Assembly (NCBI GenBank): GCA_035507035.1
Contig: DATJOJ010000025.1
Span: 1-64,000, forward strand
Reading direction: 5' to 3'
Source: DATJOJ01 sp035507035
GTDB taxonomy: Bacteria > Acidobacteriota > Terriglobia > Terriglobales > Acidobacteriaceae
Length of the DNA stretch: 64,000 nucleotides
Part shown: one piece after another, positions 59,158-64,000 of the stretch
How the letters are laid out: the number at the start of each line of letters is the position of its first letter
Numbering within the stretch: position 1 is the stretch's first letter
The notes under the pieces: generated by a model
What the model was told of the DNA's origin: nothing
Database searches by the model: none
What the model saw: the letters and a program-made list of their open reading frames with translations, nothing else
Made by a program: the position numbers and the translations under genes

Positions 59158-61296
59158 TCAGGGCTGCGCCTTTACCGCCGGCTCCTCCGTCTCGCTGCCC
59201 TCACCCGCGAATTCTGCAGCGACCTGCGTCGCGGATTTTGCCGTTCCATTGCCGTTGCCGTGTGAGGTTGCAGCAAATTCGGGTGACGATGCCTCATCTG
59301 GAGTGTGCCCGTCGGCTGGGGCGGGCGACGTCGATGCTTTCTCCGTCGCCGCTTGCAATAGGGTTTCCCCATCCAGGCCATGTTCTTCGCGATAGTGCTC
59401 GAACGACATTTTGCCGTCCCACCAGGCCCAATTCATCGGATAAATATCGGGATCGAGGAAGACCTGATAGAAGTGCCACACGATGATCGCCAAGGTCGCT
59501 AGAATTGCTTCATAGAGGTGGACCGCCGTGGCCACATCCAGCCACCACCGCGGCAGGGCATTGCCGAAGGAAACTCTCGCCCACAGCATGATTCCGGTGC
59601 TGGCCATGACGATGACGCCCCACACCAGCGCCCAATACTCGGCTTTTTCTGCGTAATTGAAACGGGCGAATTCGGGTTTGCCGGTTCGTCGGCCGCCGTA
59701 GTAGGTCATGGTGTGGAAAACATCGGTTACATCTTTCGGAACCGGCATCATGTCTTTGAACAAGCGTCGCCCTTCCCGGTTCAATGCAATGTACAGGAGG
59801 TGGTAGATGCTGCTTGCGATCAGTACCACCGCAGCCACGCGGTGCGTGATGCTGCGTACTCTTTCTCCCATGCCCAACAATGATGCGAACCAGGAGTCGG
59901 GGAACTTCAGTGCGAAGCCGGTCAACACGAGCACGATGAAGCTGCTCAAGAGCGTAATGTGCTGGATACGCTGGCCACGGCTCATCCGGGTGATCGGCCG
60001 GTGTTCGGCGCGGCGACGTGCCAGGGCTTTGGCACGCCAGATGAGGAAATTGTGCAACACCATGCCGCCAATCACGACAACGATCATCACCACATAAAAC
60101 TGGCGAATGAAGCGCACGGCGCGGCTGCCGACATCGGCCGACAAGGGTGCATCTACGTGAACTCGTGCAGCGACAAATTTCTCGTTTACTCCGGGATGGC
60201 ACTGCCCGCAGGTCTTCACCAGATTCTTCGAATTGATGGTGGACCGGGGATCACTCGAAGGCAGAATATTGTGCACGCCATGGCAACTGGCGCAGTTCGC
60301 CACAACCTGAGAACCGAGCTTCGATGCCAGGCCGTGATAGCTGGCCAAGTAAGTCGTTTCCCGCCGGCCTTCGACGCCAAATTCCTGCGTCAAGCGAACC
60401 CCTTCGTGGCAACGGGCGCAGGTGAGCAAAGCTACATTCTGCGCGGCTACTGGCGATGTCGGATCGGTGTGCGACTTGATCGAGTGAATGCCGTGACAAT
60501 CGGTGCAAACCGGAGCGAGGGAATTTCCTCGCGCGATCGCTTGCCCGTGGATGCTCTCGGCGAATTGCTTTTCGACTCCGTCGTGACACTTGGCGCAGGT
60601 CAGCGGAACATTGAACTTGAAGATCGAAGACTTGGGGTCGCTCGCGGCGAGAATCTCGTGCGTGCCGTGGCAGTCGGTGCACACGGCAGCTTTTTCCGAT
60701 CCAGCTGCGACCGCACGCCCGTGCACGCTGCTCTCATAGGAAACAAACGGCTGCGCGCTGTGCCCGCTGGCTTCCATCACAAATTTCTGCCCGTGGCAGG
60801 TGCCGCAAGTCGCGGGAATATTCGCGTGATTCACCTTCGATTTCGGGTCGCCTGCGGCTAGCAATTCGTGCGGGCTGCCGTGGCAATCGACGCAGGTGGC
60901 TGCCTGCTTATCGCCTTGCTGAATGGCCTTTGCGTGAAAGCTCCGGTCATATGCCGCTTGCTGATCCGCATGGCAGGTGGCGCAGGAGACTTTGGCCGGC
61001 GTAGTTTCATGCGGCGAAGTTTTCAGATCGGTGTGGCAATCCACGCACTGAAACATGCTGCCATGCATCGAGTCTTTGAACTTGGCCGGATCGACGAACA
61101 GGCTGACGGGCTTGCCATTAACGTCGTGCGTCAGGCTCTGATCTCCGTGACAAGCCAGGCAGTCATCGTTCGTCGGTTTGGGGAGGGCTTTTGGTTTTTG
61201 GCCGGCAAAAGCACACAGGGTGAGGAACAGGGGTGAGAGAAGCGCGAGCGCCCTGGCTCGCCGGGCCAATTGGTTGGAGATCGTGGTTGATAGCAT
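59158..61296 (-). CDS. fused 11-heme cytochrome c / cytochrome b561-like protein, CbcL-like
   Basis: A 712-residue protein. ATG 61296 is preferred (AGGAGG 12 bases upstream); for ATG 61308 that site would have no spacing. A signal segment (LALLSPLFLTLCAFAG) leads to about 350 periplasmic residues with 11 CXXCH sites (CLACH, CVDCH, CATCH, CVDCH, CGTCH, CTDCH, CAKCH, CTDCH, CARCH, CASCH, CGQCH). From about residue 395 follow four to five membrane helices with spaced histidines (VLHNFLIW, SITHRVAAV, SIYHLLYIAL, VHLYEAI, IVWHFYQVF), a diheme cytochrome b. This fusion resembles Geobacter CbcL, a quinol oxidase for extracellular electron transfer. The function here is inferred. Confidence 0.85.
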   Translation of the reverse strand: MLSTTISNQLARRARALALLSPLFLTLCAFAGQKPKALPKPTNDDCLACHGDQSLTHDVNGKPVSLFVDPAKFKDSMHGSMFQCVDCHTDLKTSPHETTPAKVSCATCHADQQAAYDRSFHAKAIQQGDKQAATCVDCHGSPHELLAAGDPKSKVNHANIPATCGTCHGQKFVMEASGHSAQPFVSYESSVHGRAVAAGSEKAAVCTDCHGTHEILAASDPKSSIFKFNVPLTCAKCHDGVEKQFAESIHGQAIARGNSLAPVCTDCHGIHSIKSHTDPTSPVAAQNVALLTCARCHEGVRLTQEFGVEGRRETTYLASYHGLASKLGSQVVANCASCHGVHNILPSSDPRSTINSKNLVKTCGQCHPGVNEKFVAARVHVDAPLSADVGSRAVRFIRQFYVVMIVVVIGGMVLHNFLIWRAKALARRRAEHRPITRMSRGQRIQHITLLSSFIVLVLTGFALKFPDSWFASLLGMGERVRSITHRVAAVVLIASSIYHLLYIALNREGRRLFKDMMPVPKDVTDVFHTMTYYGGRRTGKPEFARFNYAEKAEYWALVWGVIVMASTGIMLWARVSFGNALPRWWLDVATAVHLYEAILATLAIIVWHFYQVFLDPDIYPMNWAWWDGKMSFEHYREEHGLDGETLLQAATEKASTSPAPADGHTPDEASSPEFAATSHGNGNGTAKSATQVAAEFAGEGSETEEPAVKAQP

Positions 61297-61375
61297 GCTG
61301 TCCGCCATCCTCCTGACGCATCACCATTGTTGGGTTTACAGGCCCGCAGGCACAATGAGTCGTCTCACCTGCGCT

Positions 61376-61391
61376 TGTGATTTGAGTCACA
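61376..61391. promoter_or_regulatory. CRP/FNR-type palindrome in the divergent promoter region
   Basis: TGTGATTTGAGTCACA, perfect in the five-base arms, between the cytochrome gene (start 61296, minus) and the histidine kinase (start 61469, plus), about 80 bases from each. It shares the TTGAG/TTGAAG spacer look with the site at 57425. Confidence 0.65.
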
Positions 61392-61468
61392 CTGTCATGT
61401 TTGTGAACAGCGCACTTTTAGCCTGCAGATAAAGGGCTTGCGCCCCGGAATGGCGATACAATCCAGCT

Positions 61469-62389
61469 ATGCGAATCGCCAGCCGGCGCAAGGCGATCAT
61501 CACTTTTCTGATCCTGGGCGTAAGCCTGGCCGCGGTGGCCGTGGCCGTCGGCATGGGCTGGATCATCCTGAACTGGCGCGAGGGCATTAAGGTCTTCCTC
61601 GGGGTGATTTTCTTCGGTGCGATCACGGCCGGCCTGGTGCTGAACACGATTTTTCTTGTACGGGAAATTCGCCGCAATGAACAGCACGACAGCTTTATTA
61701 ATGCGGTCACCCACGAACTGAAAACGCCGATCACTTCAATTCGGCTTTATCTGCAGACCCTGCAGCGCCGGGAAGTGGATGAAGCCCAGAGGCGCGAATT
61801 CTATCGGCTGATGCTCGATGATACTGATCGCTTGATGGGAACGGTCGAGCAGGTGCTAAGGGCTGGGATCGCTGGGCACAGGCGTCGACCCACACACGTT
61901 GTGGCGCTCGACTTCGGCGATCTAGTTCGAGAATGTGTCGAGAGTGCGCGCAGCGGCCGGAATCTTCAGCCCGCGGGATTGCGGTTTGAGCCGTCTCACA
62001 ACGGAAATAGCACAACTGTTACGGGCGATCCGGATGAGTTGCGCACGGCGGTTTCGAACTTGCTCGATAACGCGATTAAATATTCCGGCGATCGAGTCGA
62101 TATTTCTGTGCAGCTTCAAATTCCGGATGAGAAGCGAATTGCGCTGGTGGTAAGCGATCACGGCGTCGGTATTCCACAGCACGAGTTGAAGCGCATCTTT
62201 CGACGTTTTTATCGCGTTCCTACCCGCACACTGTCGCAAGTGAAAGGCACCGGGCTCGGGCTTTTCATCGTGCGCTCGATCGCGAAAAAACACGGAGGCC
62301 GCGTGTTTGCGCAAAGCCAGGGCGAAGGGCAGGGAACGACGGTAACGCTAGAACTGCCGCGCAGCGCGGTTCCGGTGAAATCGGCATGA
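61469..62389 (+). CDS. membrane sensor histidine kinase
   Basis: A 306-residue kinase. Two membrane helices (TFLILGVSLAAVAVAVGMGWIIL is too wide to be one exact segment; second FLGVIFFGAITAGLVLN) have almost no periplasmic loop, so it probably senses a membrane or cytoplasmic cue. The H-box is FINAVTHELKTPITSIRLYL (about residue 82), then N-box LLDNAIKYSGD, G1 DHGVGIP and G2 GTGLGLFI. There is no HAMP or PAS domain. It overlaps the response regulator by ATGA (62386-62389). It may control the divergent cytochrome operon. Confidence 0.9.
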   Translation: MRIASRRKAIITFLILGVSLAAVAVAVGMGWIILNWREGIKVFLGVIFFGAITAGLVLNTIFLVREIRRNEQHDSFINAVTHELKTPITSIRLYLQTLQRREVDEAQRREFYRLMLDDTDRLMGTVEQVLRAGIAGHRRRPTHVVALDFGDLVRECVESARSGRNLQPAGLRFEPSHNGNSTTVTGDPDELRTAVSNLLDNAIKYSGDRVDISVQLQIPDEKRIALVVSDHGVGIPQHELKRIFRRFYRVPTRTLSQVKGTGLGLFIVRSIAKKHGGRVFAQSQGEGQGTTVTLELPRSAVPVKSA

Positions 62390-63162
62390 GCCGCGTGCTG
62401 ATCGTCGAAGACGAGGCGCACCTCGCGAAAGGACTTCGCTTCAATCTCGAAGCCGAAGGCCATTCCGTCGATGTCGTCGGCGATGGGGAAAGCGCGCTCG
62501 ACCGCTTGCTTGGCCCGCTGGCGAATGGCAAGCAAGGCAAACGTCAAAATGCAAAACGGCAAGATTTCGATGCCGTGGTGCTCGACGTCATGCTTCCCGG
62601 GCGGGACGGTTTTTCAGTCGCGACGGAACTTCGCGCCGCCAGAAATTTTGTTCCGGTGCTGATGCTGACCGCGCGTAGTCGTCCTGAAGACGTGCTCAAA
62701 GGCTTCGCCTCCGGCGCCGACGATTATCTTCCCAAGCCGTTCGAATTGCCCATCTTGCTGGCTCGACTGCAAGGATTGTTGCGGCGTCGCGAGTGGTCGC
62801 AGACAGGTGCGGCAGCGAAGCCAGCCGAGGCAAATGCTACCCAGGAAAACGAGACTTTTCGGTTCGATGGCCGGGTCATCGACTTTGCGAAGCTGGAGTT
62901 GCGAGTGAACGACAGCACGATCCAGCTCACACTAATGGAAGCGGATTTGTTGCGCTATCTGGTTCGCAATCGCGGCCAGGCAGTTTCGCGCAAGGCGATT
63001 CTGGAAGAAGTTTGGGGCTTGCACGAAGACACCGACACTCGCGCGATTGACAATTTCATTGTTCGATTGCGGCGCTATATCGAGGATGATCCAGCCGAGC
63101 CGAAACATCTGCTGACGGTGCGGGGAGTGGGATACAGGCTGGTGGCCGAGCCGGAGAAATAA
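62386..63162 (+). CDS. OmpR/PhoB-family response regulator
   Basis: A 258-residue regulator. The receiver has VLIVEDEAHLAKG (acidic pocket), phospho-Asp in VVLDVMLPGRDG (about residue 66), LTARS and DYLPKPF (Lys, about 116). The C-terminal winged-helix (LTLMEADLLRYLVRNRGQAVSR, TDTRAIDNFIVRLRRYIE, VRGVGYRL) follows. The receiver carries an unusual basic insertion at about residues 47-60 (GKQGKRQNAKRQ), probably repeat-derived, before the phosphorylation site. Coupled to the kinase gene. Confidence 0.92.
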   Translation: MSRVLIVEDEAHLAKGLRFNLEAEGHSVDVVGDGESALDRLLGPLANGKQGKRQNAKRQDFDAVVLDVMLPGRDGFSVATELRAARNFVPVLMLTARSRPEDVLKGFASGADDYLPKPFELPILLARLQGLLRRREWSQTGAAAKPAEANATQENETFRFDGRVIDFAKLELRVNDSTIQLTLMEADLLRYLVRNRGQAVSRKAILEEVWGLHEDTDTRAIDNFIVRLRRYIEDDPAEPKHLLTVRGVGYRLVAEPEK

Positions 63163-63653
63163 CCGCTGGCACTCTGGTCATTCCGAACCGATTCAGCGGT
63201 GAGGAATCTGCTTTCTGTCGTGCATCGTGACAGTTGCGCCCCATGGGCGCGGGGCAGCATTAGTGGTGGCCAGCGGCATGGCTGAAGCCATGCCCTGATA
63301 CAAATCGTCCGGGCGTCTCCAGCTTCGTCTCAGAGCACGCCCTTCAGGCGTGCCGCAATGGCGAAGTTTCTCGAGTACCGCGCCGATGAGGCGAAACTAT
63401 CGCCGTCGCAGTTGCGCCCGATGGGCGCGAATTGCCAATGGACGTACTCATGGCCCGACTGAAGTCGGGCCCTTCCCGGTAGGTCTCTTTGTGGACCAGA
63501 AATGCACGGGTCCATTCCGCTTCGCGGCGCTCAAGCCTCAGGATGACACCCTTGACGGGAAGATCGGAGCTGCTGCCGAGCTGCGCTCGGCTGGACAGCC
63601 GGGGCGGCCGTCCCCACGTGAGTACTGCCAGATTCCAAACCAGAAGGGCTTTG
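63163..63653. repeat. intergenic mosaic of short dispersed repeats
   Basis: No gene is seen in these 490 bases. Recognisable pieces are TCATTCCGAACCG...GAGGAATCTG (63179), GTTGCGCCCCATGGGCGC (63233) with a related GTTGCGCCCGATGGGCGC (63411), GGCTGAAGCCATGCCCTGA (63280), a perfect hairpin GGCCCGACT-GA-AGTCGGGCC (63452-63471) and CTCAGGATGACACC (63537). The hairpin may terminate the two-component transcript. Confidence 0.6.
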
Positions 63654-64000
63654 CTACTGTCTCGACGCCGAGGCGCCCGAGGCCAAATCTCTTAACACTC
63701 CTAAGAATCCGGCGGCGGCTTCTTCACCGGCGAGGGCCTCCAATTCAATGGTGGCGGCCAGGTGAGGAGAATTGGGGGCGAAGCGGACGCTTACCAAATT
63801 ATGTCCGCCCGATGTCATCAGCGCATTCACAATTGGGGGAAGTTCGCGCTGCCAATTGGTTGAGGTGGTAAGAAGTACCGGGCTGGGCTTGGAAACCGTC
63901 CAGGTTCGCGAGGCGTCGGTCAGCTTGGTGTTGCCGTGGGTCATCCAGCGATGGCGGAAAACTTCGAGGCGCAGTGCGGGGGCATAATCGAGATCGGCTT
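63654..64000 (-). CDS. C-terminal end of an unidentified protein (partial)
   Basis: The frame is open from the window edge to a stop at 63654, giving the last 115 residues. An internal ATG at 63944 exists, but the residues before it (DYAPALRLEVFRHRWMTHGN) continue in the same style, so the gene surely starts beyond the window. The fragment includes VRFAPNSPHLAATIELEALAGE and a Ser/Ala-rich tail. No family is recognised and no membrane helix is visible. Confidence 0.6.
   Translation of the reverse strand, partial: ADLDYAPALRLEVFRHRWMTHGNTKLTDASRTWTVSKPSPVLLTTSTNWQRELPPIVNALMTSGGHNLVSVRFAPNSPHLAATIELEALAGEEAAAGFLGVLRDLASGASASRQ

Overview
The window reads as a piece of an Acidobacteriota chromosome (Terriglobia / Koribacter-like). 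Pointers to this lineage are a DUF2934 protein, two secreted GloVer-repeat proteins, a TIGR03118-type secreted protein, a Ser/Thr kinase fused to a TolB/WD40-like propeller, an imuA-imuB-dnaE2 mutasome cassette, a hopanoid-type glycosyltransferase, and many short dispersed repeats (CACGGATTNACACGGAT, TCGTTGGTCGTTCG and CTCAGGATTTCGCC types). The assignment comes from gene content; no database search was possible.

Layout. 1-2950: 3' end of a 23S rRNA, a repeat-bearing spacer, an intact 5S rRNA with terminator, then three decayed 5S 3'-tails, each with its own terminator, between which lie a HAD hydrolase and a parDE toxin-antitoxin pair. 3166-5302: cutC and a secreted repeat protein with a Pho-box-like promoter. 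5756-12038: imuA, imuB and dnaE2 (SOS translesion synthesis), all three carrying in-frame insertions of dispersed repeats. 12222-16885: DUF2934 protein and a compact cytochrome c maturation operon (ccmF, ccmH, a ccmI-like gene, a membrane-anchored accessory protein). 16894-18875: membrane protein and PHB-depolymerase-type esterase. 18899-29781: envelope lipid/glycan block (HpnI-like GT, UDP-sulfoquinovose synthase sqdB, ArnT-like GT, asparagine synthetase, methyltransferase, Na+/solute symporter). 29873-42806: mixed housekeeping (lipoprotein, DinB, OsmC, tRNA-Leu, lipoprotein, class III aminotransferase, protein kinase, murJ, bactofilin, RNase R, a small ORF). 43056-52207: tRNA-Pro followed by what looks like accessory DNA: a GloVer protein bracketed by a 16-bp repeat of the tRNA 3' end, a methyltransferase/radical-SAM-SPASM pair, and an overlapping glycosyltransferase operon with DoxX. 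52312-55781: YkgJ-type metal-binding protein, HI0933-type flavoprotein, TIGR03118 protein. 56090-63162: a respiratory module with an 11-heme cytochrome c/b fusion (CbcL-like), a 7-heme NapC-like cytochrome, an AhbD/NirJ-like radical SAM protein and a divergent two-component system, with three perfect CRP/FNR-type palindromes. 63654-64000: the C-terminal end of an unidentified minus-strand gene.

How it works together: the ccm operon supplies heme attachment needed by the multiheme cytochromes; sqdB, the glycosyltransferases, murJ and bactofilin build the envelope; the mutasome serves DNA damage tolerance. The most unusual signals are the repeat invasion of coding sequences, the serial 5S-tail/terminator cassettes, the palindrome-controlled cytochrome module, and the methyltransferase/radical SAM pair.
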